Below are positions 53,706 through 63,659 of a DNA stretch of 64,000 nucleotides, one piece after another. The notes beneath the pieces are model-generated. The model was not told where the DNA came from, did no database searches, and saw only the letters and a program-made list of their open reading frames with translations. How positions within the stretch are numbered: position 1 is the first letter of the stretch; each line of letters opens with the position of its first letter. The translations under genes and the position numbers were made by a program. Source of the DNA: Macrosoma leucophasiata (Eukaryota; Arthropoda; Insecta; Lepidoptera; Hedylidae); assembly GCA_036365455.1 (NCBI GenBank), contig JAWQUS010000004.1, forward strand, positions 9,059,501 through 9,123,500, read 5' to 3'.

Positions 53706-54064
53706 AAAAATGCACAACGTTAATATGAAATTTTTCACATCCGCCATTATGAACCTAAGCATAAGCACAGACATTACATGTAATATTTTCTGCCACAGTA
53801 CTACGGTAGACTCGATCGAAACCTATTTATTTACAATAAAAGATCGTAAAACAATTATTATTCTGAGTCGAGAACATGTATACAAAAAATTCGTGTACTT
53901 TGATAATTCGTGAAATAAAATCAATAATTTTATAAATTCAAATGTCAATGCCCGCCATTATGACGAACCTACACATTTCTTTTTTAATAAATGTCATTGA
54001 TGTATTACCGAAATTGGACAAGTCAGGCAATTTTCAAAAATCAAATCAAAGTTCGCCGGGCCAG
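53706..54064. other. Intergenic with possible Helitron remnant
   Basis: CCGCCATTATGAACCTA at 53740 recurs as CCGCCATTATGACGAACCTA at 53951, suggesting a local repeat, but no boundaries can be drawn. Confidence 0.35.
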
Positions 54065-54068
54065 CTAG
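54049..54068 (+). repeat. Helitron-type 3' end
   Basis: AAAGTTCGCCGGGCCAGCTAG, followed by T, resembles the 3' end seen at 59436. The rest of the element upstream is not recognisable. Confidence 0.5.
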
Positions 54069-54294
54069 TTAGTAAATAAAAAGTTGTTTTGAAATAATTT
54101 TGAATATATCCGATTATCGATTTCTTTTTTTAATAATAACGGAGTTAGTACCTAGTTCTTTTTGATAAATTAGTATGTACTAAATGAATTTGGGCCAGTA
54201 TAGTCAAGTTATAGGTGTATTTGAGGGCGTTACAGCGAGGTGAACATCGGTTGATAAAGGTTGTATGATTCCGAACTCAGAGTTCAGAGTTGGG

Positions 54295-54500
54295 GCGACA
54301 TTGTTCCGCAACAGTGCTGCCTGCCATGCTAATTTCGAGCAAGGCGCTGCTGCTGCAGCAGCACTGCTGCGTGCAGCGAAGTTCGAAATTATACCTTAAA
54401 AAACAGAAAATTGTACATTATTTCAAATCATTTTTAGATGGTTCTTAAAGGTGCGATTCCAAACGCCGCTGCACGCAACAGTGCTGCTGCAGCAAATATA
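54295..54500. repeat. Inverted GCTGCAGCAG arms
   Basis: GCTGCAGCAGCACTGCTGCG (about 54353-54375) is nearly complementary to CGCAACAGTGCTGCTGCAGC (about 54467-54490), giving 27-bp arms about 90 nt apart. Possibly a degraded MITE. Confidence 0.6.
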
Positions 54501-55054
54501 GTCGTAGTAATGTTACACCCGTGCGAATCCGGGGCGGGCCGCATATAAACTATTAGAGAACTTATGGAGACTAGTAATACTGCTTAATGATATCTTGCAC
54601 GTCTAACAAGCAACATACAATCTTAAGGAATATTTGTTTAATCTTTTCGATTAATTGTATATATTTATGGTAAGAACATTGAGCTATTATAATAACTCAA
54701 TGGGTAGAAAGGACTCCAAACTAGTGATTCGAGAATATTTCGCCAACTATCATAGCTCATATAATTAAGAACAGTAGAGAATTCGATTTTTAAATTCAGC
54801 TGTTTCTCGTTAGGACATCAAGAGATTAGCTTCTTTGTGTTTGTCAACCTGTAGATTAATGTCATGGATCATAATATTTAGGACTGAAATATTTGCTCTA
54901 CCTTTCTCGGATTAGGAACTATCTGCACTTGTGTTCAATCAGAATGCCTATGTACTTTTGCGCGATAATTTCATTCAAATTATATTTAACCGGTCATGAG
55001 TTTTGATTGCAACATCTACATGAACAAAATTGATTAAAATCGTTTCCCTTTCGT
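54501..55054. other. Intergenic, nothing recognised
   Basis: No family match or coding signal. Confidence 0.4.
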
Positions 55055-55163
55055 TGCCTATCACTACTACCCAATGGTTGACTGGGAGATAATGCCTAGA
55101 CGCATTAAGTCCGCCTTTTGTGCTTATTTTGTGCAATAAAGAATGAATAAATAAATAAATAAA
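55055..55163 (+). repeat. Non-LTR retrotransposon 3' end
   Basis: GGGAGATAATGCCTAGACGC, ATTAAGTCCGCCTTTTGTGC, GTGCAATAAAGAATGAATAA and an AATA-repeat tail. This looks like a short 5'-truncated LINE insertion. Confidence 0.55.
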
Positions 55164-55184
55164 AAGTATCTATTATGAAAACGT

Positions 55185-55455
55185 AAACGTAACTTCACGC
55201 ATTTATGCATATATGCAAACACCCACGATTCGCCGGTTACTTTTTGACCCATTTTACATGAGGCGAACCTGTTGACATCTTCGGGTACTTTACAAAACTC
55301 TGGGCAATTTCCGGAAAACGGAAAGATCCCAATACTACCAGAGAGTGAGACCTTAATTTATGATAACCCCCGACCCAGGAATTGAACCCAGGATTCCAGC
55401 GTAGAATTAATGACCTGCCTAAAGTGGTAGCTTAGTGAGGCTACTGTGGCAGTTC
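55185..55455 (-). mobile_element. Fam-B SINE, full reverse copy
   Basis: CGATTCGCCGGTTACTTTTT and ACAAAACTCTGGGCAATTTC, then the tRNA-like head at the right (B-box on minus GGTTCAATTCC). Its head half (55362-55455) is repeated at 57089-57187 as part of the tandem duplication. Confidence 0.78.
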
Positions 55456-55780
55456 AAATGAAAAATAAACATAAAATATGAATACAACAGTAAAATAATA
55501 CTATTGATTCCATTCAACAAAATCAAGACCTATTCAGCCAGTCCACCAAAACATATCTATGTATCCATAATCCAATTGCTGTAGTTGATCAACTGTACTG
55601 GATTTCAATGTCGGAATAAAAGGTTATGGATATGTGAATAGAATTGTTGAACATCTATGCAGTGATATTGGTGATTGTATTGATAACAGTACTGTTGAAA
55701 ATTCATGTACAATTTAACACACAAGTAATCTTTATCTATATTAATATTATAAGGAGATGACATTTGTATTTTTGAATAAT

Positions 55781-56137
55781 AATGGCAACCCTTGATACGT
55801 CCCACTGCTGGGTACGAGTCTCTCTCCTTCTTGGGAGAAGGTCTGGAGCATACTCAACCACGCTGCTCCAATGCGGGTTTGTGGAGATAAGGGTTAGTGG
55901 CCAACCCGTTGTCGGATGTTTTCATACCACCCATAAGGCCGCCGACAAGGTTTAACGATAGACTGTTGTTGTTTATCGATAGCAACCGGAACCGACCGCT
56001 TAACGTGCCCTCCAAAGCACGGAAACGTGCATCTTGATTTGCCACTAGCGGTCACCCATCACACACCCGACTGCGCCCGTACTGCTTAACCGAGTAGATC
56101 GCTTCCGATCTACACCAGCCGCGGGGTCATGCGCGCT
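55781..56137 (+). repeat. Fam-C repeat, in tandem unit 1
   Basis: AATGGCAACCCTTGATACG to GGGGTCATGCGCGCTTTT; differs from the 57509 copy at several sites and by a short internal indel. Confidence 0.8.
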
Positions 56138-57085
56138 TTTATTCTTGAATGTTTTATTATTATATTTTTATATTGTAAACGGGACTTAATCGCGTACTAT
56201 TTTAATCGAAGTATTTACCTCGACACTTGACGTTTCGGCCGTAATGCAACGGCCGTGGTCACGAGTAGACTGCTGCTCCATGGTGTCATCGTCTCGTACC
56301 CGCGTCAGTTCTTCGAACTACCCGCGGTTGGTCGTCATTATTTCGATTCAATACATTAAGGTCCCGACACACATCGCTCACAACATCCGACGATTTATCC
56401 GAAGATACATCCCGACGTCTACATTTCCCGATAACCGGATTCCACGAAACTGACAACCTATATCCATCCTCCCGGTTGAAATTTTTGTATTTTCTGATTT
56501 CGACCGCTTCACGTACCATCCTATTATAGTAGTGACGTTCAGTGGAGAGGATTTTCGGGTTGTGAAGTTCGATCCAGTGGTTTGGTCCCGACTCCAGTAG
56601 ATGCTCCGCGATCGCTAATTTGTTCACCTGGCGATTCTTAACTGCTGATATGTGCTCCTTAACTCGCTCAGCTATCGTGCGCTTAGTTTGACTGATATAG
56701 GAACTACCGCAACTGCAGTCAACCTTATAAACACCAGGTGTTTGAAACACATCCTTAGCCGTTCTCACAAATCCCGCGATCTTAGACGGTGACATGAAAA
56801 CGGTCTTGATGGAAAAACGGTCCAGCACAGCACCAACCTTATCCGTTATCCCTCTTATGTGTGGTAAGAACACGGGTTGTCGGGAGAAGTCTGGACGCTT
56901 TTCTCCCACTCTTCGCCGTGGTTGGTACTCGCCCACACGATATCCATTCCGCCGCAGTACCTCCTGAACATGCGATAATTCCTCGTCCAGAGTCACACAA
57001 GTCCCGTGCTCTGTTGAACAGTGAAGTCACGACAGGTTGCAGATGTCGAGGATGGTGGTGAGACATAGCATTCAGATAACTATCC
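56138..57085 (-). mobile_element. Penelope-like element, 3' half
   Basis: Minus-strand element: the coding relic at 56286-57066, then a 3' region with CGGCCGTTGCATTACGGCCG (56232-56251) next to GAAACGTC, and a tail running to the Fam-C copy. Reverse transcriptase core absent. Different family from the one at 35090. Confidence 0.8.
56286..57066 (-). pseudogene. Penelope-like polymerase, linker plus GIY-YIG endonuclease
   Basis: Penelope-like retroelements carry a C-terminal GIY-YIG nuclease that nicks the target. The main frame (56286-56996, 236 codons, numbering from its first Met) shows GVYKVDCSCGSSYIS at 88-102, R111 in RVKEH, and MVREAVEI at 160-167 with the expected catalytic glutamate. 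The YIG glycine is serine (S102). The cysteine pair C94/C96 is part of the family's metal-binding insert. Sequence before residue 1 continues in another frame (56839-57066, starting [20 protein letters not shown]), so there is a frameshift near 56995. Everything upstream is lost. Non-functional relic. Confidence 0.85.
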
Positions 57086-57088
57086 GTG

Positions 57089-57955
57089 TTTATGATAACC
57101 CCCGACCCAGGAATTGAACCCAGGATTCCAGCGTAGAATTAATGACCTGCTAAAGTGGTAGCTTAGTGAAGCTACTGTGGCAGTTCAAATGAAAAATAAA
57201 CATAAAATATGAATACAACAGTAAAATAATACTATTGATTCCATTCAATAAAATCAAGACCTATTCAGCCAGTCACACCAAAACATATCTATGTATCCAT
57301 AATCCAATTGCTGTACTTGATCAACTGTACTGGATTTCAATGTCCGAATAAAAGGTTATGGATATGTGAATAGAACTGTTGAACAGCTATGCAGTGATAT
57401 TGGTGATTGTATTGATAACAGTACTGTTGAAAATTCATGTACAATTTAACACACAAGTAATCTTTATCTATATTAATATTATAAAGACATTTGTATTTTT
57501 GAATAATAATGGCAACCCTTGATACGTCCCACTGCTGGGTACGAGTCTCTCCCCTTCTTCGGAGGAGGTCTGGAGCATACTCAACCACGCTGCTCCAATG
57601 CGGGTTAGTGGCCAACCCGTTGTCGGATGTTTTCAAACCACCCATAAGGCCGCCGACAAGGTTAAACGATAAACTGTTGTTGTTTATCGATAGCAACCGG
57701 AACCGACGGCTTAACGTGCCCTCCAAAGCACGGAAACGTGCATCTTAATTTGCCACTAGCGGTCACCCATCACACACCCGACTGCGCCCGTACTGCTTAA
57801 CCGAGTAGATCGCTTCCGATCTACACCAGCCGCGGGGTCATGCGCGCTTTTATTCTTGAATGTTTGTTATTATATTTTTATATTGTAAACGGGACGTAAT
57901 CGCGTACTATTTTAATCGAAGTATTTACCTCGACACTCGACGTTTCAAGTTTCAA
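57089..57955. repeat. Tandem unit, second copy (partial)
   Basis: Repeats 55362 to about 56228 with scattered substitutions and small deletions, then stops at GACGTTTC (about 57949-57956), where the first copy continues into GGCCG. It holds a second Fam-B head and Fam-C copy (57509-57848). Confidence 0.82.
57509..57848 (+). repeat. Fam-C repeat, in tandem unit 2
   Basis: AATGGCAACCCTTGATACG to GTCATGCGCGCTTTT, with a deletion after CTCCAATGCGGG relative to the unit 1 copy. Confidence 0.8.
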
Positions 57956-57965
57956 GTGTTTGTTA

Positions 57966-58150
57966 TATATTCAGCGCTATCGTGTATCGGTTAGATGATA
58001 ATGTATGACTCTGTAGTAACTATCACAGAAACATAACAAATTTGGTCTCATTTTGAGCTATGATTTGGGTACAGATGTCTACAGACATATTGCAGTCAAT
58101 ACTTAATATCTACGCGAACTGCATCCTTGTTTATACACCTTTATGACATA
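57966..58150 (+). repeat. Fam-A fragment, second subfamily
   Basis: TATTCAGCGCTATCGTGTAT, AACTATCACAGAAACATAAC and a 3' end TGCATCCTTGTTTATACACC; diverged and lacks the 5' hairpin. Confidence 0.6.
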
Positions 58151-58691
58151 CACATAGCTATTGCCGGCAGAAATCGAACGCCGTGTGAAAGAAATGTCTA
58201 TGAGCTGCAGTATTTACTTAATATTCATTTGCGTCCATGAAATTCTACCACAATTTTATCTCTCTATTCTTACTGAAAACGTGTAAAGTATCTTAATATA
58301 AGCACACTCAATAAACGAGTCTCTTACATCACAAGCACCAGTTTTAACGCAGTACTTCGCCTCAAATCCTAAAGCATTTGTCACAAGAAATTACCATTAT
58401 TACCATTACTGTGGGCCCGCGGTATATTGCGCAGTCATTTGTTTTCCGTCGTGCAAGCGACGTAAAATTATTTTATACCTACTTGAGGTAGATACCTCCT
58501 TTTAATAATGCTGATTCCCACAGCTCGCAGGTTATTACTTTCGCGGCAACATGAAATGAGGAATATAAAACAAGTCGTAAAGTTTCTACTGAATGGATAT
58601 GGTAAGGAAATAAATAAATAAATATTTTTTTACTTGTTAATATTTTAGGTAGCACGTTGATGAAAAGGAATAAAAAACTGGTATTTAACGG
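58151..58691. other. Intergenic, nothing recognised
   Basis: No family match or coding signal. Confidence 0.4.
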
Positions 58692-59215
58692 TCATTACCC
58701 GTGGTATGTACACTCAGCCCACCTGGGTGAGCCAGTGGTAAAATTCTCTGCCCTGGTACACCTCTTGTGAGTTAGGTGTACCAGGGGTAATTGGTACTGC
58801 CGGTGGTCCACCTAACAATTTTCAATTGTGAATAAAAAACTAGTTAACACAGAATATAACCTAACCCATCTGTTTCGATTCCAAAAATATTTTTCGTATT
58901 ACGTTGTACATTATTACACTCAACTCATAAGAAAATATTTGATGATTCCCTTAAGTTCCTAAAAATTGAGCATTCTACGCAAACACTGACACAGGTAGAC
59001 CACGGGAAAATATATTTCCTTTGTAATACGAGTACTTAGGTGAACTAAAATGAACAACGGAAAGTAATAATAATTAATATATAATATAAGTAATATAATA
59101 AGTAATTACCCCTGGTACACCCTATTTATAATAGGTGTAAGAAATTACGGGTAGAAATTTTTCCCCCTGGTTTTCCCAGGTGAACTAAATAGGTGTACCA
59201 TGGGCAATAACCCGT
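58692..59215. repeat. Fold-back segment with GGTGTACC motifs
   Basis: The ends are roughly inverse (ATTACCCGTGGTATGTACAC; GTGTACCATGGGCAATAACC). Inside lies a perfect hairpin, CCTGGTACACCT paired with AGGTGTACCAGG around a 10-nt loop (about 58760-58793). Related motifs CCCCTGGTACACC at about 59106 and ACCTATTT/AAATAGGT pairs occur. No coding frame. Probably a fold-back or MITE-type element, boundaries approximate. Confidence 0.6.
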
Positions 59216-59404
59216 ATTAGAGTATTAAGATACGGATTTGAGACCCTAACATATTTTTATTTACGCGAGAATTGAGTCGTTTTTGAGCTTCAAAGAACAG
59301 AATCTTTTTATTTGCCAAATTTTAAACCTCCTCTAAATAATTACTGCCTTAGTATTCTCGTGGTTATATTCTCGTCCAAGTAGTGGCACTGGCTTCAACA
59401 TTTA

Positions 59405-59439
59405 TTGTATAGCAAAACGACGTTGTCCGGGTCAGCTAG
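59405..59439 (+). repeat. Helitron-type 3' end
   Basis: GACGTTGTCCGGGTCAGCTAG followed by T. It is immediately followed by the start of the next Helitron-like piece. Confidence 0.55.
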
Positions 59440-59446
59440 TATCACA

Positions 59447-59713
59447 CTTCACACTAATATTATAAATGTGAAAGTTTCTTTGTTTGGATGTTTGTCCGTC
59501 AATCACGCCGAAACTACTGAACGGATTTTGATTTAATTTGTTATACGGAAAGGGTATTAGCTGACTCAGATTATAAGATACCCTTTATCCCGAAATAATG
59601 TTCTTGTGGGATGCCACAGGAACATTATTTCCACAGGCCACAGGGTTTGATGAGTTTCCACAGGTTACGCGAAAAGCGATCCAGACGCGGGCGGAGCCGC
59701 GGGTAACAGCGGG
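59447..59713 (+). mobile_element. Non-autonomous Helitron-like element
   Basis: CACACTAATATTATAAATGT start, CCGAAACTACTGAACGGATT interior, and a GC-rich 3' hairpin GACGCGGGCGGAGCCGCGGG followed by TAACAGCGGG where CTAG would be expected, so the terminus is mutated. Confidence 0.65.
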
Positions 59714-59718
59714 TAAAT

Positions 59719-60087
59719 ATATAACGTATTGTAGATACGTCGACGTTAAATCACATTTTTCTCGAAATTTAAAAAAATGTCTGCCGATTTCGATAAGTTC
59801 TCAATTATTTTTTTCTAGTCTTCGATAATATAGATGGGACCGAATAGGTACGAATTTAGTTGAATAAAAATAAAATAAAGCTTTCGTCTAAATCCTTTTG
59901 ATTAATAGTTATATGTAAATTTCGAAGATACCATAAATTATCTAATGGACATTCGAGATCATTCCGAAGGGAAGTAATAAAGTGGAAATTTAACCCTCGT
60001 TAGGTAGACCCTAAATCCGTCAACATTTTATCCAATGCGAATTGATGCTATCAGTGTTGATGAGAGAAAGTTGGCACTTTAAGGATT
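59719..60087. other. Intergenic, nothing recognised
   Basis: No family match or coding signal. Confidence 0.4.
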
Positions 60088-60230
60088 TTAGGGTTCCGTA
60101 CCTTAAGAGAAAAAAAAGGGAGTGACTGGACTAGTTATATAGTGGTTGCGGGTTCAAGTCTCACTCGAGGTCCAATGTCTCTTTTCATTTTTAACCGACT
60201 TCAAAAAGGAGGAAGTTCTCAATTCGCCTG
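60088..60230 (+). repeat. Mosaic of Fam-G end, tRNA-like head and Fam-L
   Basis: TTAGGGTTCCGTACCTTAAG (Fam-G start) is followed at about 60120 by GGACTAGTTATATAGTGGTT, GCGGGTTCAAGTCTC (tRNA-like B-box region), then ACCGACTTCAAAAAGGAGGA (Fam-L). Confidence 0.5.
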
Positions 60231-60369
60231 TATGTTTCTTTTGTGTGTATGTTACGCGATTTTTCCGGCGTTTGTAAGCCGATTTGCAAAATTATTTTTT
60301 TATTTTTACCATAAAATATTTCATTTGCATGTTTTATTGCAAAAAATATGCATTGTGTGTATCTACTCA

Positions 60370-60684
60370 TGTATGATGTCAAGCACTTCAATATCATTCA
60401 TCGTGCTTGATTGGTGGAGGCGGGCCCCACCGACGTCGTGTCGTCGAATCGTGAGGCGTGACGACACCGACGTCGCTGACGGAGACGACCAACCACGTCG
60501 TTTGTTCAATCATTCAGTCAATCATGTCTTCAATCCTTTCTAATTTTTGCATTGTAACACTCTCTCACCACGGCTCTTTCTGAAGACATCTTATACCAGT
60601 GAAATACATAGTTCAACTTTAAATTACCTTTTATTTAAAGTACATTACAACAAATATACAGTCCACTCTATACCACCTCCAACA
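60370..60684 (+). repeat. Candidate 5' LTR of the BEL/Pao element
   Basis: Begins TGTATGATGTCAAGC and ends CACCTCCAACA, the TG...CA form of an LTR. It is followed at 60686 by TGGTCCTTCTACCTC, which could be the primer-binding site. No second LTR is inside the window, so the left boundary in particular is a guess (a shorter start at 60554, TGTAACACTC, is also possible). Confidence 0.35.
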
Positions 60685-61407
60685 TTGGTCCTTCTACCTC
60701 AAGAAGTCTCTACAAGAAAGGGTCTGAGAAAACGGAAAGGAGCGGTCGCCTTGCGGTCATCTAGAGGTCGAGCAACATCCAGCCACGTGCCTTCGCAAGG
60801 ATACCACTACCAGGATACGGATACAGTGAGTCCGTTCCAATCTATTTTCCTTTCCGTCGTGTCCTACATTCCTTTTTCGTATTTTTGAATAGTCTTAGCT
60901 TGGATCCGACAAGTACACGTGTATACGTACATGGGTCTAGCGCTATTCTCTTACAACGCCTAGCTTGCCTACTGTATTCTAGGTCTTATTTAATTATTTT
61001 TAGTAATTTGGTCATATTAAACATGCTAATATTATACACAATTTGCCTTACCTACTACCTACTAGTACTGTCTAATAAAAGTGCAGGCTCATTTCAACTT
61101 ATTAACTAATCTATAACAATAAAAGTCCGAAGCTTATTCAGCGATTCAATTAGATAACATCAACGCGCATAGTATCGAACGCATAAATTCATAAGTACAC
61201 ATAACTATCCATAACCGCCGCTGCATTTATTCCATTGCATAGAAGTATTATACCTAATTTGCTTTTTGCTATTCACTGCGACCGCGTATGCATATCGTTC
61301 GCTTCAAAACCGGTTTCTGCTACGAATCATAGTCATCGCTCGCTTGTTTCGTGTCATTACCTACGTACTTGATTAAAAATAACTTATTTAGTTCGCGGTG
61401 CGTAAAG
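60685..61407 (+). other. BEL/Pao leader region
   Basis: Between the candidate primer-binding site and the gag start codon. Contains no supported gene; about 720 bp is plausible for an untranslated leader. Confidence 0.4.
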
Positions 61408-63318
61408 ATGTCTGAATCTAAAGTAAAGGATTTAATTAAGAAAAGGAGTGCGTTGAAAGGTAAATTTACCATATTTGGTAATTATTTAACGGTGCCTAAA
61501 AGTTGTAAAATCTTAAGTGCAGTGCAAACAACAGAATTAGAGTATCGGCTTAGTAAATTTGAAAATTTATACAGTGATTTCGACGCATTGCAGACGGAGT
61601 TAGAAGTTTTGGCTGAGGATCCTGCCGCGTTATTAGCCGAGCGGGAGCAAATTGAATCACAATACTATGAGCTGATTTCAACAGCGCGGACGCTGCTGAG
61701 CGAGGGTGCGCAGCTGTCTTCTAGCCACCGCGCTCGTTCAGGTTCCGGTTCGAGTTCCAGCGATGGACGGCATTGGCGTCATGATTTTGTGCGTCTGCCA
61801 AAAATCACTCTGCCTAATTTTGACGGTAACTACCAACACTGGCTCGAATTTAGAGACACATATATTTCCCTAGTTCATGATACTCCTCATATAAGTGATA
61901 TAAACAAATTTCATTATTTGCGAGCTGCCCTATCGGGTACTGCGCTGTTAGTAATTCAAAGTTTAGAGTTTACATCAAATAATTATAACATAGCTTGGCA
62001 ACTATTAACAGAACGGTTTGACAATGAACGTTTACTAGTGAACAACCACGTTAAAGCATTGTTTGAGTTAGAGTGTCTTAAAAAAGAATCTAGCGGTGGT
62101 CTTCGCAATATTGTAGACATTACGAACAAAAACTTACGATCTTTGGCTACCTTAGGCCAACCGACTGACCACTGGGACACACTTATAATTTATTTAATCG
62201 CTTCCAAATTAGATTACAGAACTACACGTGAATGGGAAGAATCTAAAGGTAACAAAAATGGTTTTCCTAGCTTATCAGATTTTCTAAAATTTTTAAACAA
62301 CAAATCAGAATTATTAGAGACAATGCAAGGTATAAAATTTAATAATATTGATAATAATAAAAAACAACAATCAATAACAAACAATTCTAAAAGTTTTATA
62401 ATTGAGACAACAAATACAAATAAAAGTAAAAATAATAGTTCCTTTTCTAAACACTTGAGTTGCCCTTTGTGCAAAAAACAACATTTTCTTTTTTCATGTC
62501 AACTTTTCAGATCCCTTGAAGTTGATGAACGCATTTCAAAAGTATCAGAACTGAAAGTGTGTCATAATTGTTTACGCCCTGGACATACTAGTAAAACCTG
62601 TATTTTAACACATTGCAAATATTGCAAGTCTAAACACAATACATTACTGCACAAACATTACACAAATGAAAAACAACAAGCTCCCATACTTGAGGAAGCC
62701 GTGGCCTTATCCGCAAGTATTGAGAGAGCATCTTCATCTTACGAAAGTAGTAATCGTTGTACTCTACTGTCCACAGCTTTGGTGACAGTGCGAGGTGCAA
62801 ACGGCGTCTATCACACTGCCCGTCTTCTGCTCGACAATGGCAGTACCTCGAATTTCATGACACAGGAGTTGTGTGATAAACTCGGCTTGGTGAGACGTAG
62901 TCGTGACTCCACCGTGACCGGCATCAATGGTCAGGTATCTGTTAGTACAGAGTCTTGTAAAATAACTATTAAATCTTTATTAACGACTTACGAAACAAAC
63001 ATAAATTGTAACGTTTTACCCCGAATCACTAGTTTAATGCCAAATAACTATATTAACACAGACCAAATTTCTTTACCCAAAGGTATACAACTGGCTGACC
63101 CGTCTTACAACGTACCTTCTTCTATAGACGTCTTAGTCGGCGCAGAAGTATTTTGGGATATTTTACTGTCTAATGTAATTTCTTTAGGTTCCAATAAACC
63201 AAAATTACACGAATCAAAGTTAGGCTGGATCATAACCGGCACCATATCTAAAAATAACTACAGTAAAAATATGACACCATCATGTCATTCCATTCAAAAT
63301 GAAAACCATAAGAGTTAA
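61408..63318 (+). CDS. BEL/Pao retrotransposon gag-protease, truncated polyprotein
   Basis: Encodes the capsid-type protein and aspartic protease of a BEL/Pao LTR retrotransposon, which assembles particles in the cytoplasm. I start at ATG 61408 (MSESKVKDLIKKRSALKGK), where Pao gags usually begin; the frame is open a little further upstream. Numbering from there: coiled N-terminal region to about 100; gag domain with LPKITLPNFDGNYQHW at about 130-145; CCHC zinc knuckle C385-C388-H393-C398; a second metal motif C403-C406-H410-H415; protease with LLLDNGS around D476; a C-terminal GAEVFWDILLS near 579-589. It ends after 636 residues shortly after KLGWIITG, where reverse transcriptase should follow. 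RT, RNase H and integrase are missing and a Fam-E copy lies 33 bp beyond the stop. Confidence 0.9.
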   Translation: MSESKVKDLIKKRSALKGKFTIFGNYLTVPKSCKILSAVQTTELEYRLSKFENLYSDFDALQTELEVLAEDPAALLAEREQIESQYYELISTARTLLSEGAQLSSSHRARSGSGSSSSDGRHWRHDFVRLPKITLPNFDGNYQHWLEFRDTYISLVHDTPHISDINKFHYLRAALSGTALLVIQSLEFTSNNYNIAWQLLTERFDNERLLVNNHVKALFELECLKKESSGGLRNIVDITNKNLRSLATLGQPTDHWDTLIIYLIASKLDYRTTREWEESKGNKNGFPSLSDFLKFLNNKSELLETMQGIKFNNIDNNKKQQSITNNSKSFIIETTNTNKSKNNSSFSKHLSCPLCKKQHFLFSCQLFRSLEVDERISKVSELKVCHNCLRPGHTSKTCILTHCKYCKSKHNTLLHKHYTNEKQQAPILEEAVALSASIERASSSYESSNRCTLLSTALVTVRGANGVYHTARLLLDNGSTSNFMTQELCDKLGLVRRSRDSTVTGINGQVSVSTESCKITIKSLLTTYETNINCNVLPRITSLMPNNYINTDQISLPKGIQLADPSYNVPSSIDVLVGAEVFWDILLSNVISLGSNKPKLHESKLGWIITGTISKNNYSKNMTPSCHSIQNENHKS

Positions 63319-63350
63319 TGTTTTCTATCAATACCTATACCTAGTAGATA

Positions 63351-63630
63351 CTGGCGTCGGGACGTGACGAACCCACCGCCCACTAGCGGAAGAATTTTTT
63401 TACTAGAAGAGAATTCTTCCACTAGTGCAGTCAGTCAACCGAACAATGGCGGTCAAACCATTCCAATCGGGCAGTAGTAAGTGCAATAACGCAAGATGGG
63501 CAGCAGCATCCTGCGATAAAACTACTGCCACTGCGATCGCCAATCCACATGCCAAGCATGGCGATTATGGCATATCCCCCCTATGGGGAGGCTTTGGTCC
63601 ACCATTGGACCTCTTTCGGCTAAAATGATG
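63351..63630 (+). repeat. Fam-E retroposon
   Basis: GGCGTCGGGACGTGACGAAC start, GTGCAGTCAGTCAACCGAAC, GCGATCGCCAATCCACATGC, tail AAATGATGATCATTAG. The GAT run is short. Inserted just downstream of the truncated gag-protease frame. Confidence 0.8.
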
Positions 63631-63659
63631 ATCATTAGCTATATTATAAAATGGGCACC

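Larger units (their letters stand above)
55362..57088. repeat. 1,727-bp tandem unit, first copy
   Basis: The unit contains, left to right, a Fam-B head, about 320 bp of unique sequence, a Fam-C copy (55781-56137), a Penelope-like 3' tail and the Penelope coding relic. The start of the unit (ATGATAACCCCCGACCCAGG) recurs at about 57092. Confidence 0.82.

Noticed and set aside
53087..53715. Proline- or histidine-rich protein on the minus strand
   Set aside because: The frames are forced open by the GGT-type trinucleotide repeat and have low complexity; no start context or non-repeat domain.
60142..60543. 133-codon plus frame upstream of the BEL/Pao gag
   Set aside because: Starts in a tRNA-like/Fam-L mosaic and runs into the candidate LTR; no motif and no conserved start.
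61983..62474. Minus-strand frames inside the BEL/Pao gag
   Set aside because: Shadows of the plus-strand gag-protease frame.
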